64,000 bases of DNA from the NCBI RefSeq assembly GCF_014635585.1, contig NZ_BMDC01000002.1, positions 124,001-188,000 on the forward strand, given 5' to 3'. The first letter of the stretch is position 1, and every line of letters begins with the position of its first letter. Positions 54,196 through 61,357 of this stretch are shown piece by piece. The notes under the pieces were generated by a model. That model had not been told where the DNA came from, made no database searches, and saw only the letters and a list, made by a program, of their open reading frames with translations. The position numbers and the translations under genes are program-made. This DNA comes from Rothia aerolata. Lineage in GTDB: Bacteria > Actinomycetota > Actinomycetes > Actinomycetales > Micrococcaceae.

Positions 54196-54236
54196 GACGG
54201 CGCCGCCCCGACTGAATCAGTCGGGGCGGCGCCGTC
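54196..54236. terminator. Perfect 19-bp stem terminator between convergent genes
   Basis: Bases 54196-54214 pair without mismatch with 54218-54236 over a 3-nt AAT loop, and TTAT follows. It lies between pth (plus) and the cytidylyltransferase gene (minus) and can serve both. Confidence 0.9.
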
Positions 54237-54251
54237 TTATACTAAAAAACT

Positions 54252-54677
54252 TTAGGCCGCCTTGGGGGTTAGAGCTGCCAGGGCTGCACGGAGTTTGGTC
54301 GAGGAGGTGTGGGCGGTGTAGGGGAAGTAGACAACCTTGACCCCAACCTCGGCAAAGCGGTTTTCCAAATCGATACCGCGGGGAGTGCCTTTCCAGTCAT
54401 CCCCCTTGAAGAAGGTGTTAAAGCGAACCTGCTCCCAGATTTCCAGCTTATCGACCACGGTTTCAGCCCGAACCTCGTCTACAAAATCAATGTGGGAAAC
54501 AATCTCCATGCGTTCCGCCAGCGGAACGATGGGCTGCCGCCCCTTAGTGAGCTCCAGCATTTCGTCGGAGACCACACCGGCAATCAGGTAGTCGCAGTTC
54601 TTCTTGGCCTGACGAAGGATGTTCAGGTGGCCCACGTGAAACAGGTCGAAGGCGCCAGCGGCGTAGCCAATATTCAT
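54252..54677 (-). CDS. Cytidylyltransferase family protein (TagD-like)
   Basis: The 141-aa protein has AGAFDLFHVGHLNILRQA with the HxGH nucleotide motif, a GRQPIVPLAERMEIV block, and a C-terminal TSSTKLRAAL motif. It resembles glycerol-3-phosphate cytidylyltransferase (TagD) and the RfaE2 type. CDP-glycerol for wall teichoic acid or capsule is the likely product; ethanolamine-phosphate or heptose nucleotide activation are alternatives. The gene stands alone, convergent with pth. Confidence 0.82.
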   Translation of the reverse strand: MNIGYAAGAFDLFHVGHLNILRQAKKNCDYLIAGVVSDEMLELTKGRQPIVPLAERMEIVSHIDFVDEVRAETVVDKLEIWEQVRFNTFFKGDDWKGTPRGIDLENRFAEVGVKVVYFPYTAHTSSTKLRAALAALTPKAA

Positions 54678-54757
54678 AAATTTCCCCCTAGAAGTGATTA
54701 CTTATCAACCCTACGCGGTGAACGCTCAGAGCGTAAGCGAAAAACTGCGCATAGTTT

Positions 54758-54778
54758 GGGGGACTATGTGCACTTTAG
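54758..54778. repeat. Motif related to one at 56884
   Basis: The run GGGGGACTATGTGCACTTTAG, here split for reading as GGGGGACTATG and TGCACTTTAG, resembles the sequence at 56884-56905 (GGGGAACTTGTG, TGTACTTTAG). The two flank sufU-sufS. It may be an operator or a decayed repeat. Confidence 0.35.
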
Positions 54779-54831
54779 GGGACAAGCCTGTGAGCTGGCT
54801 TTCTTAAGAGGCTGCGGGTAAGCACCTGAAC

Positions 54832-55290
54832 CTATTCGGAGACTGTCGCCTCTTTGGCTGCCTGCTCGGCGGCAACCCAAGAGAGCATGGCGCACTTCAC
54901 GCGCGCTACGAACTTAGACACACCCGCAAACGCAGCGGCGTCACCAAATACCTCTTCATTGGGCTCAATCTTGCCACGGGAGTGGAGCATCTCGCGGAAC
55001 TGATCCACCAGCTCCTGAAACTCCTTCAAATCCATACCCGGGGCAGTCTCGGAGAGCACCGATGCGGCCGCCATAGAAATAGAACAGCCATCGCCCTCCC
55101 AGGAAATTTTCTCAATCTTTTCCCGGGCATCATCGAGCTCCACGCGCAGGTTAATTTCGTCACCGCAGGTGGGATTGTACTGGTGGTTATCGGCGTGGGG
55201 GTGGGAAGCCTCAACGAGACCTTCGCCCAGGCGGCGCTTTGAATGATCCAAAATAATCTCTTGGTACAGCGATTCGAGTCCGCTCATCAT
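54832..55290 (-). CDS. sufU: SufU-type iron-sulfur assembly sulfurtransferase
   Basis: SufU accepts sulfur from SufS and passes it to the SUF assembly machine. The 152-aa product has the three zinc/sulfur cysteines: PTCGDEINL, GDGCSISMAA and VKCAMLSWVA, plus the conserved Asp in CGDE. ATG 55290 follows AAAGAAG closely; ATG 55287 is also possible. It begins 27 bp after the sufS stop and is transcribed with it. The sufBCD genes are not in the window. Confidence 0.93.
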   Translation of the reverse strand: MMSGLESLYQEIILDHSKRRLGEGLVEASHPHADNHQYNPTCGDEINLRVELDDAREKIEKISWEGDGCSISMAAASVLSETAPGMDLKEFQELVDQFREMLHSRGKIEPNEEVFGDAAAFAGVSKFVARVKCAMLSWVAAEQAAKEATVSE

Positions 55291-55317
55291 CACTTCTTTC
55301 TCTTGATAAGCCTGAAT

Positions 55318-56622
55318 TTATACACCGAAGTAGCCGCGCACCTTGGCGAGCTCTTCGATGAACCGATCGACGTCGTCGGTGGTGTTGTAGATATATGCTG
55401 AGGCGCGGGTGGAGGCGGTAATGCCCAGTGCACGGTGCAGGGGCTGGGCGCAGTGATGGCCCACGCGCACCGCAATACCCTGGGTATCCAGCAGCTGGCC
55501 GACGTCGTGGGGGTGCACGCCGTCCACGTGAATCGAAGCCAGACCCGCGCGCTCCTGGCCCGCCGCGGGGCCCAGCAGACGCACTCCGTCCAGCGATTCA
55601 ATGCCCTCGGCCAGGCGCTGACCCAGCTGGGCCTCCCAGGCGTGAACGTTCTCCATGCCGATGTTTTGCAGGTAGCGCACCGCAGCGGCCAGGCCAATTG
55701 CCTGGGACACCTTCTGGGTACCCGCCTCGAACTTGGTGGGGGGCGCCATGAACTCGGCCTCGGTCATGGTGACCTTAGTAATCATGGAACCGCCGGTCAG
55801 AAAGACCGGGAGATCAGCCAGCAGATCAGCCTTACCATAGAGGGCACCAATGCCGGTGGGGGCCAGCATCTTGTGGCCGGAGAAGGCCGCGAAATCAACG
55901 TCGAGAGCGTGGAAGTCCACCGGCAGATGCGGCACCGACTGGCAGGCATCGAGGACGACGAAAGCGCCGACTTTGCGCGCCAGCTTCACCAGGGTTGCGA
56001 CGTCGGTAATCGAGCCCGCTACGTTTGAAACATGGGTGAAAGCTACGACCTTGGCTTTCTCGGTGATAACCTTCTCGGCCTCTTCGTAGTTGAGGGTGCC
56101 GTTAGATTCCAGGGGAATCCAGCGCAGGGTAGCACCGGTTTTCTGGGCTAGTATCTGCCAGGGAATCAGGTTGGCGTGGTGCTCCTGTTCGGTCACCACA
56201 ATTTCATCGCCCTCGGCCAGGGCAAACTTCTTGGCCTGTTCGCCGCCGATACCTGCGCTGGCGTTGCCCAGGGCGTAGGTCACCAGGTTCAGGGCCTCGG
56301 TGGCGTTGGCGGTCCACACCAGCTCGTTTTCCTGGGCGCCGACGAAGTTGGCCACGGTAGCCCGGGCGTCCTCGAAGAGGTCGGTAGATTCCACTGCTAG
56401 GGTGTGGGCGCCGCGGTGCACCGCCGAGTTGTACTTGGTGTAAAAATCATATTCGGCGTTGATGACCTGCAGGGGGTTCTGGCTGGTTGCGCCGGAATCC
56501 AGGTAGGTCAGGGGGTGCCCGTTGACCTCGGTATTGAGAATGGGGAAGTCCTCTTTGAGCTTTGTGACGCTCTCATTGGTGAGGGGGGTATTGGGCTCAA
56601 GCGCATAGCTCACGGTGCTCAC
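55318..56622 (-). CDS. sufS: Cysteine desulfurase SufS
   Basis: SufS is a PLP enzyme that takes sulfur from cysteine for Fe-S clusters. The 434-aa protein has the PLP lysine in AAFSGHKMLAPTGIGALYGK, the aldimine region VVLDACQSVPHLPVDF and the active cysteine in RVGHHCAQPLHRALG. Start GTG 56622 has AAGGAAG upstream. sufU follows in the same unit. The upstream 290 bp hold two similar motifs, GCATAAACGGCA (56676-56687) and TGCCATAACGGCA (56704-56716), which may be operators. Confidence 0.94.
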   Translation of the reverse strand: MSTVSYALEPNTPLTNESVTKLKEDFPILNTEVNGHPLTYLDSGATSQNPLQVINAEYDFYTKYNSAVHRGAHTLAVESTDLFEDARATVANFVGAQENELVWTANATEALNLVTYALGNASAGIGGEQAKKFALAEGDEIVVTEQEHHANLIPWQILAQKTGATLRWIPLESNGTLNYEEAEKVITEKAKVVAFTHVSNVAGSITDVATLVKLARKVGAFVVLDACQSVPHLPVDFHALDVDFAAFSGHKMLAPTGIGALYGKADLLADLPVFLTGGSMITKVTMTEAEFMAPPTKFEAGTQKVSQAIGLAAAVRYLQNIGMENVHAWEAQLGQRLAEGIESLDGVRLLGPAAGQERAGLASIHVDGVHPHDVGQLLDTQGIAVRVGHHCAQPLHRALGITASTRASAYIYNTTDDVDRFIEELAKVRGYFGV

Positions 56623-56850
56623 TTCTGCTTACTTCCTTTACAAACAAAGAGGTCAGTTCTGCTCTGAGCTGCCGGGCATAAACGGCAGATCAACGGCTTC
56701 CAATGCCATAACGGCACATTTTTATAGCTTATTCCCGTGCGGGCAAAAATGATAGTTAGGGGGAGCTGACTAGAGGGCAAAACATGGGCGCTTTCCGGGA
56801 GATTGCAGATGGGAGTTGCGCTGGGACAAGTGTGTACTAGGTGGAAAACC

Positions 56851-56870
56851 AAAGGTACAAGTGGGGTCCC
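56851..56870 (+). repeat. 19-bp repeat copy downstream of the nuclease gene
   Basis: AAGGTACAAGTGGGGTCCC occurs here (56852-56870), at 58019-58037 in the same orientation and inverted at 58064-58082. The first two bracket the nuclease gene. Confidence 0.85.
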
Positions 56871-56883
56871 TTTGGGAGGGGCT

Positions 56884-56905
56884 GGGGAACTTGTGTGTAC
56901 TTTAG
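56884..56905. repeat. ACTTTAG-ended motif
   Basis: This is the second copy of the sequence at 54758-54778, lying 8 bp after... the nuclease stop at 56913 on the other side of the suf genes. It also contains the sub-motif TGTGTAC. Confidence 0.35.
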
Positions 56906-56912
56906 TAGTGTC

Positions 56913-57824
56913 TTAGGCCGCTGACCTTTCATATTCCTTCAGCAGATGAAGAAGCTTGCCCCTAAAAATATCAGGGTATTCCCAGACCTGTTCCCAACGC
57001 GTGCGAAGAACCCTGTGACCTGCAGCGGAGACGTCGTCCTCGCGCCACTTTTCCTGAACAATCTGCTCCGCTACATTTCCGTTCATGGAGTACTTAGAAG
57101 CACCGTCAAACTCGATAATGATTCCATAATCGGGTAGAAAGAAATCCACCCGGTAGGCAAACCCCGGTACCCAGTATTGTTCAAAGTAATGGATACCTAG
57201 ATCGTCCAAGATAAGACGAGTCAGGGTCTCGCCTGCTGATTCAGATTTGTTACTCACAGCTTGAGCTACACGATGGACCTTAGTCTTGTTCTTGCGTTTG
57301 AACCCCATCATTGAGAGTTCCAAATCTTGGAGAGAAATCAAACCTTTTCGAAGAGCTGAGTCTGCAACTACCACTGCCTCTTGAAAGGGTAGAGACGTAG
57401 CCAAATCAATCAGCGTTAACGGCACATTGGTGCAGGTGGCGCCGATGGAAGTGCTCATTACCGGAGTATCTGAGGTAAGCCTGGGGTGGCAGACCACCTG
57501 CTTGCGGCTGCCCCGAGAAGTAGGGGCTCTGTATATGTGAATCTTTTCGGGCTGTTTGATGAGGTCAAGCCCTAGGAGCAGAGCTGCAGATTGATGGGAG
57601 AAAACTAACCCAGGGCTTCTGAGAAAGAGAGCGCAAACATCAAGTGCTGATTTCTCCCAGGGTTTTAACTCAGATAAAAATTTTGATGAGACGAAAATAC
57701 CTCTGCGTAGTTTTACGATGGAACAGCGATCAACCATGCTGCAGATTTGGTTCTTGTTCCAGCCTTCGTCAATTAGATTTTGATGCGATTTGACGCGTTT
57801 GAATATATCTTCAATTGTTTTCAT
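56913..57824 (-). CDS. AbiEi-like HTH plus DUF559 nuclease-like protein
   Basis: The 303-aa protein is recognised in parts. The N-terminal half (about residues 1-150) resembles the AbiEi antitoxin-type winged helix, with ICSMVDRCSIVKLRRGIFV and SHQSAALLLGLDL. The C-terminal part has the DUF559/very-short-patch-like PD-(D/E)xK core: SESAGETLTRLILDDLGI, YRVDFFLPDYGIIIEFDG and EKWREDDVSAAGHRVLRTRWEQV, with Asp, Glu-x-Asp and Lys in the expected order. The start is uncertain: ATG 57824 is used; TTG 57848 would add 8 residues; neither has a ribosome site. It has no partner gene. It is AT-richer than the neighbours and is bracketed by repeats, which suggests acquired DNA. Function: DNA-binding and possibly defence, inferred. 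Confidence 0.75.
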   Translation of the reverse strand: MKTIEDIFKRVKSHQNLIDEGWNKNQICSMVDRCSIVKLRRGIFVSSKFLSELKPWEKSALDVCALFLRSPGLVFSHQSAALLLGLDLIKQPEKIHIYRAPTSRGSRKQVVCHPRLTSDTPVMSTSIGATCTNVPLTLIDLATSLPFQEAVVVADSALRKGLISLQDLELSMMGFKRKNKTKVHRVAQAVSNKSESAGETLTRLILDDLGIHYFEQYWVPGFAYRVDFFLPDYGIIIEFDGASKYSMNGNVAEQIVQEKWREDDVSAAGHRVLRTRWEQVWEYPDIFRGKLLHLLKEYERSAA

Positions 57825-57874
57825 GGAAATATTGTGAACTGAAATCAAAGGCGAGAACAGAGCGTTTTAAAATC

Positions 57875-57952
57875 TGTGGATAAAGTAGGTGAAAATCGAC
57901 GTTTTTTCTTTAATCCACAGGGGCTGGGTGTACAAGTCTGAAGTTTTCCACA
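57875..57952. promoter_or_regulatory. Three DnaA-box-like 9-mers
   Basis: TGTGGATAA (57875-57883) is the exact reverse complement of the consensus TTATCCACA. TAATCCACA (57911-57919) and TTTTCCACA (57944-57952) each differ by one base. The three sites lie within 78 bp, upstream of the nuclease gene. They may affect its promoter, titrate DnaA or be part of an old replication origin. Confidence 0.5.
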
Positions 57953-58130
57953 AGCAAGTTAAGGATGAGCACTCGAGAATAAGCCCTAAGGTACAAGCGA
58001 GTATCGGGCGGAAAAGAGAAGGTACAAGTGGGGTCCCCAGGTACAAGACTAGTCTTGTACCTGGGGACCCCACTTGTACCTTTCAGAGCACCACCAGGAT
58101 TCATTTGTACCTAGGGGAACATGCTTGTAC
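57930..58130. repeat. Mirror-symmetric array of GTACAAG repeats
   Basis: GTACAAG occurs forward at 57930, 57991, 58022 and 58041 and inverted (CTTGTAC) at 58054, 58073 and 58124, with TTTGTAC at 58104. Measured from the centre at 58050/58051, three pairs are exactly symmetric: 58041 with 58054, 58022 with 58073, and 57991 with 58104. The unit also appears at 56855. Related, degenerate copies follow at 58143 (CTTGAAC) and 58197 (TCTGTAC). Confidence 0.9.
58019..58082. repeat. Perfect 64-bp palindrome
   Basis: Bases 58019-58050 are the exact reverse complement of 58051-58082, with no spacer: AAGGTACAAGTGGGGTCCCC and AGGTACAAGACT, then the mirror. It contains two 19-bp repeat copies that match the one at 56852-56870. 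In DNA it could form a cruciform; in RNA a 32-bp hairpin with a minimal loop. A strong terminator role is possible, but no T-run is next to it. Confidence 0.97.
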
Positions 58131-58257
58131 TCTCGGGCCACGCTTGAACCAGAGGAGAAAACGACAAGCACTCGTCATGTGTAATACCCGGGATTGTCTG
58201 TACCCATCAACGCCCGGGCCAGGGATATAAACCGAAAACCCTATAGACAGCACAGAA

Positions 58258-58290
58258 AACCCCTCAGCCCGTACACGGTACCGAGGGGTT
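58258..58290 (-). terminator. Terminator of the DUF2505 gene
   Basis: On the minus strand AACCCCTC (58290-58283) pairs with GAGGGGTT (58265-58258) and is followed by TTTTCTG (the complement of 58251-58259). The inner loop is 17 nt with a GTAC/GTAC pair. Confidence 0.75.
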
Positions 58291-58352
58291 AGCCTTGCGG
58301 AAGCGGGAACCCTGGGCGCTAAGACCTCAGGCCCTATCCGACAGGAAAGAAA

Positions 58353-58850
58353 CTAGTTCTTCGCAGCCCATTCTTCGACGTAGCCGCCGAGCTTAGTCAG
58401 AACCTTGCCCACGTAGGGTTCGGCTGCCGCAGCAATCTTCTTGCCCACCAGGGGAATACCGCAGGTGACCTCACCGGTTACGTTGATTACGGTCTTCTCG
58501 CCCTGGGGCGCCAGGGTCTGGGTTGCGGTGGCGGTAACGGGCATACCGCTGACCTTAATATCGGAGTTGATGGTGCGGCCGGCATCAGTAGCGGGAGCTG
58601 AAACGCGGTCGGTCTGCTCCATCTGTAGGCCCTTCGACACAAACTTCTTGGCAATATCGGGAACCTTATCGGCGCCAACAGAGCGGGTAGTGGTGGCGGA
58701 GAACTCGCCAGAGGTCGGGCCAGCTACGGTGAAAGAACCAAACCCGATACCGAGCTTGGAGCACACAAAACGGGCGAAATCTTCTGAAGCGTATGCTTCA
58801 ACAACCTTGTCAATCGGTGCGTTGACGGTGGTGGTTTCCTGTACAGCCAT
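58353..58850 (-). CDS. DUF2505 family protein
   Basis: The 165-aa protein resembles the actinobacterial DUF2505 family, which has a START/SRPBCC-like fold that may bind a hydrophobic ligand. TTTVNAPIDKVVEAYASEDFARFVC is the helix and strand start of that fold (shown in blocks TTTVNAPIDKVVEAYASE and DFARFVC); the end GKKIAAAAEPYVGKVLTKL is the long C-terminal helix. No signal peptide is present. Its function is unknown. It is followed by a minus-strand terminator and preceded by 143 bp to the glycosyltransferase gene. Confidence 0.78.
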   Translation of the reverse strand: MAVQETTTVNAPIDKVVEAYASEDFARFVCSKLGIGFGSFTVAGPTSGEFSATTTRSVGADKVPDIAKKFVSKGLQMEQTDRVSAPATDAGRTINSDIKVSGMPVTATATQTLAPQGEKTVINVTGEVTCGIPLVGKKIAAAAEPYVGKVLTKLGGYVEEWAAKN

Positions 58851-58993
58851 GGGTTTCTCAACTCTCTCTTTGACTTAGAAGTTCTCTGAATCCGCCGGGG
58901 CGCTCCAGAAGCCTTAGGTCTAAGGTATCGGATTCAGCCCGTAAAAAGTAATCAAACCGGTAAGGTTTCGCGTAGAACCGATAGCGTTCCAGG

Positions 58994-59626
58994 TTACTTA
59001 GCGGCTAGTTTTTCAGCGACGATGCCCTCAATAACCTGCTTCCAGCGGCGCACGAAACGCCGGGGCTGAATGGTCTTTTTTCCCATCATCGCTTCAATTG
59101 CTGCCTTGAGGTTATCGCTGGCCTGGTCTGCACCGGACACCCGGTAGTCTGCCGCCATGAGGCTGGGATCTGCCAGGGCGGCGTCCAGCTTCTGCTCCAA
59201 GTCGGCGAAGTCGTGAATGAGCACAGCCTCGCCGCGGGAGTCCATGACCTCGGTGAACTTGACCTGGTGTTCGTCTACGTGTTCGCCCAGCCAAGGACGA
59301 CGCGGCATGGTGAAGGGGATCTTGCCGGTGGCGCGCACGTCCAGGATACAACCGGGGCCGCCGTGGACGACCGCCGCCCCGGCTACCTCGTAGAGCTTCA
59401 GCATCTCTGCCCGCGGCAGAATGTTGGCGGTTTCGGTGGCGTTGGGCGGGGGAGTTGTAAAGCCGTGCTGGAAGAAGCAGGTGATGTCGGGGTGCTTCTC
59501 AAGATAGGCCCCAATCCACTGGGCCGCGCGGTCGTAGATATGGTGGTCGGTTCCCAGAGAGATTACTAGGTCGTAGCGGGGGGTAGTCTCATCGGCGTAG
59601 ACAAGTTTTTGAGCCTGTGTTTCCAA
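58994..59626 (-). CDS. Alg13-like glycosyltransferase subunit (GT28 C-terminal domain)
   Basis: The 210-aa protein corresponds to the donor-binding C-terminal half of a GT28 (MurG-like) enzyme: VISLGTDHHIYDRAAQWIGA, VVHGGPGCILDVRATGKIPF with the donor Gly-rich loop, and HQVKFTEVMDSRG. The N-terminal acceptor half is made by the Alg14-like gene 57 bp upstream. Together they would form a membrane-bound sugar transferase, as in bacterial EpsE/EpsF or CpsF/CpsG pairs. Start TTG 59626 follows an A/G-rich tract. Confidence 0.85.
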   Translation of the reverse strand: METQAQKLVYADETTPRYDLVISLGTDHHIYDRAAQWIGAYLEKHPDITCFFQHGFTTPPPNATETANILPRAEMLKLYEVAGAAVVHGGPGCILDVRATGKIPFTMPRRPWLGEHVDEHQVKFTEVMDSRGEAVLIHDFADLEQKLDAALADPSLMAADYRVSGADQASDNLKAAIEAMMGKKTIQPRRFVRRWKQVIEGIVAEKLAAK

Positions 59627-59683
59627 AGGTAGAGCCTTTCTCTTTGGAGGAGTGAGTGAAGAAATATATGGGGTGGGTAGCCG

Positions 59684-60133
59684 CTACATAATGGGGCCGA
59701 TATTGACCGATTCGGGGAAGGCCTTCTGCTGTTCCTCCCACTGCACCACAAACAGGTCCGTCATGGGGTAGCAGAGGCGGCCGCTCATGGTGGGCATGGT
59801 AATGCGGTCGTAGCACTCAATGAAGACGGTCTTGATACCCAGTGCCTTGGCTACGGCAAAGAAGGGTACGGCCACACCGGCGCCGGAGGAAATAATGACA
59901 TCGGGCTTTTCGCGGCGAAGCACCTTGATAGCCAGCTTGAAATTGCGGATTGCATTGGGAATGTTGCGGGTGGTGGGAAAGTACACCCAGTCCACGTCTT
60001 CATCGGCTAAAGCTGCCTGAACCTCGGGAAGTTTAAAGGTTGCCCAGGTGCGTTCTTGGTTTTTCCAGAGTTTTCCCAGGGCGAGAAGATGGGCAAGATG
60101 GCCACCGGCGCTGGCAATGTAGAGAGCTTTCAT
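59684..60133 (-). CDS. Alg14-like glycosyltransferase subunit
   Basis: The 149-aa protein has SAGGHLAHLLALGKLW, IRNFKLAIKVLRREKPDVII, SSGAGVAVPFFAVAKALGIK and FIECYDRITMPTMSGRLCY, the pattern of Alg14/CpsF-type membrane-anchoring, acceptor-binding subunits. It lies next to its Alg13-like partner and 31 bp after the Wzz gene, on the same strand. The sugar is unknown, often the second sugar of a capsule repeat. Confidence 0.86.
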   Translation of the reverse strand: MKALYIASAGGHLAHLLALGKLWKNQERTWATFKLPEVQAALADEDVDWVYFPTTRNIPNAIRNFKLAIKVLRREKPDVIISSGAGVAVPFFAVAKALGIKTVFIECYDRITMPTMSGRLCYPMTDLFVVQWEEQQKAFPESVNIGPIM

Positions 60134-60164
60134 CTATGTGAGTCCTTAGAACTAGTCGGAAAAG

Positions 60165-61316
60165 TTACTTCTGTAGATAGACGTATTCCACGTCAATTTC
60201 AGCTGCCTGAGCTGCCTGTGCAAACTCCTTCAAATCTGCTACTGAGGTTTCGGGAGTGACTGCCACCAGGCACAGGCCAGCGTGGCGGGACTGAGCCAGC
60301 ACGGTGGAAATTTCGCTGTTTCCGAGCGCAACCGCCTGGCCGCTGGCGGTGCCAGCCTGCTCAAGCAGTTCGGTGAAATACCGGTCTGCGCCCTCGGTGG
60401 GAGAGTAGACCAGCAGGTTCTTACCTGCCTCGGCATCTGTACCCAGTGCCAAAAGCAGACGGCGGGCGTCCTCGACGTTCTTCTCGCCGCGAATACGGTG
60501 CACGGGCTGCTCAACGACGTCGGCGGCTCGGTCAAAGTACTTCAGGCGGCGGTTGCGGGAGTCGACTACCGCGGCAACCACGGCACCCACCAGCAGACCG
60601 GCTACTGCTCCGACCAGCAGGTACTTCCAGAGGTCAAGATTCTCAGAGTCTGAGGGGGCCTTAGCCTCGGTAATCACCCGGCCCGAGGTGGTGGAGGTGA
60701 CCTCAACCGAGCCCAGTCGCTCCTGCAACACCTGGCGGGTAGCGGTGTCGTCACGGCTTGTAGAAGAGATACGCTCTCGGATGTTTTCGGCGGTCTCATC
60801 TACGGTTGCCTGTAGCGATTCCTCGCGCACCTGCAGGTAGGCATCGGCAACCGAGTTGGCGTAGTTTGCTGCCTCTTCTGCCGAATCTGCGGTGGCTACA
60901 AAGTCAAGAATTGCGGTGCCGGAGTGGGGCGTGATTGAGACGTCGCTGTTAAGCCTTGGAGCCAGCTGGCTGTCAGAGGAATCAAGGTTTGCCGCAGCAA
61001 CCCGGGCAACCTCTTGCGAGCCGGCAACGGATGCCTCGGTGTCGATATCTACCACAATCTGGTTAGAGGCCTGAGCATTGGGGTCAACGGTCAGCGGGTA
61101 GACCACCACGGTGGAGGTGGCCTGGTAGGAGGGAGTCTGGAACATCGAGGCCAGGGCACCCAACACGGCACCTATCACCAGGCCTGCCACAATAATCAGG
61201 GGGTGGCGGAAAATCTTGCCAAGCTGCTCACCGAGGGAGAGCGGAGCTGTACCCGCTGAGTTGCGGCCGTTGCGCTGCCCAGGTGCTGTTCGTCGGCTTG
61301 ATGTGAAGCTAGCCAT
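60165..61316 (-). CDS. Wzz-type chain-length protein with degenerate kinase-like domain
   Basis: The 383-aa protein has two membrane helices (about 39-58 and 232-251) with an extracytoplasmic part between them, including coiled regions. The cytoplasmic C-terminal part resembles BY-kinases in its VYSPTEG start (303-309) and final VAVTPETSVADLKEFAQAAQ but the Walker A residues are lost (SPTEGADRY where SxxEGEGKST is expected). It has no Tyr cluster. It may regulate polymer length without kinase activity. It is the third gene of the operon that starts with Wzy. Confidence 0.85.
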   Translation of the reverse strand: MASFTSSRRTAPGQRNGRNSAGTAPLSLGEQLGKIFRHPLIIVAGLVIGAVLGALASMFQTPSYQATSTVVVYPLTVDPNAQASNQIVVDIDTEASVAGSQEVARVAAANLDSSDSQLAPRLNSDVSITPHSGTAILDFVATADSAEEAANYANSVADAYLQVREESLQATVDETAENIRERISSTSRDDTATRQVLQERLGSVEVTSTTSGRVITEAKAPSDSENLDLWKYLLVGAVAGLLVGAVVAAVVDSRNRRLKYFDRAADVVEQPVHRIRGEKNVEDARRLLLALGTDAEAGKNLLVYSPTEGADRYFTELLEQAGTASGQAVALGNSEISTVLAQSRHAGLCLVAVTPETSVADLKEFAQAAQAAEIDVEYVYLQK

Positions 61317-61357
61317 TGGTCATGCTCACTTTCTTGAAAGTGTTGGTCTGAAAAGTT

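Larger units (their letters stand above)
56623..56912. other. Intergenic region between sufS and the nuclease gene
   Basis: These 290 bp hold the sufS promoter region with GCATAAACGGCA and TGCCATAACGGCA, then the 19-bp repeat AAGGTACAAGTGGGGTCCC at 56852-56870, which recurs at 58019-58037 on the other side of the nuclease gene. GACAAGTGTGTACTAGG (56824-56840) and the ACTTTAG-containing motif (56884-56905) are related sequences. No ORF is credible. Confidence 0.55.
57849..58352. other. Gene-free 504-bp repeat-rich region
   Basis: This stretch between the nuclease gene and the DUF2505 gene holds three DnaA-box-like 9-mers, the mirror-symmetric GTACAAG array and a perfect palindrome, then a terminator for the DUF2505 gene. 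Short ORFs on both strands across the palindrome read the same peptide and are not credible genes. Confidence 0.8.

Noticed and set aside
57930-58130. A CRISPR array
   Set aside because: The repeats are 7-19 bp, inverted around a centre and unequally spaced, and there are no cas genes.
57889-58230. ORFs on both strands across the palindrome (113 aa plus, 64 and 68 aa minus)
   Set aside because: They share the same peptide because the DNA is palindromic. They lack ribosome sites and any family pattern.
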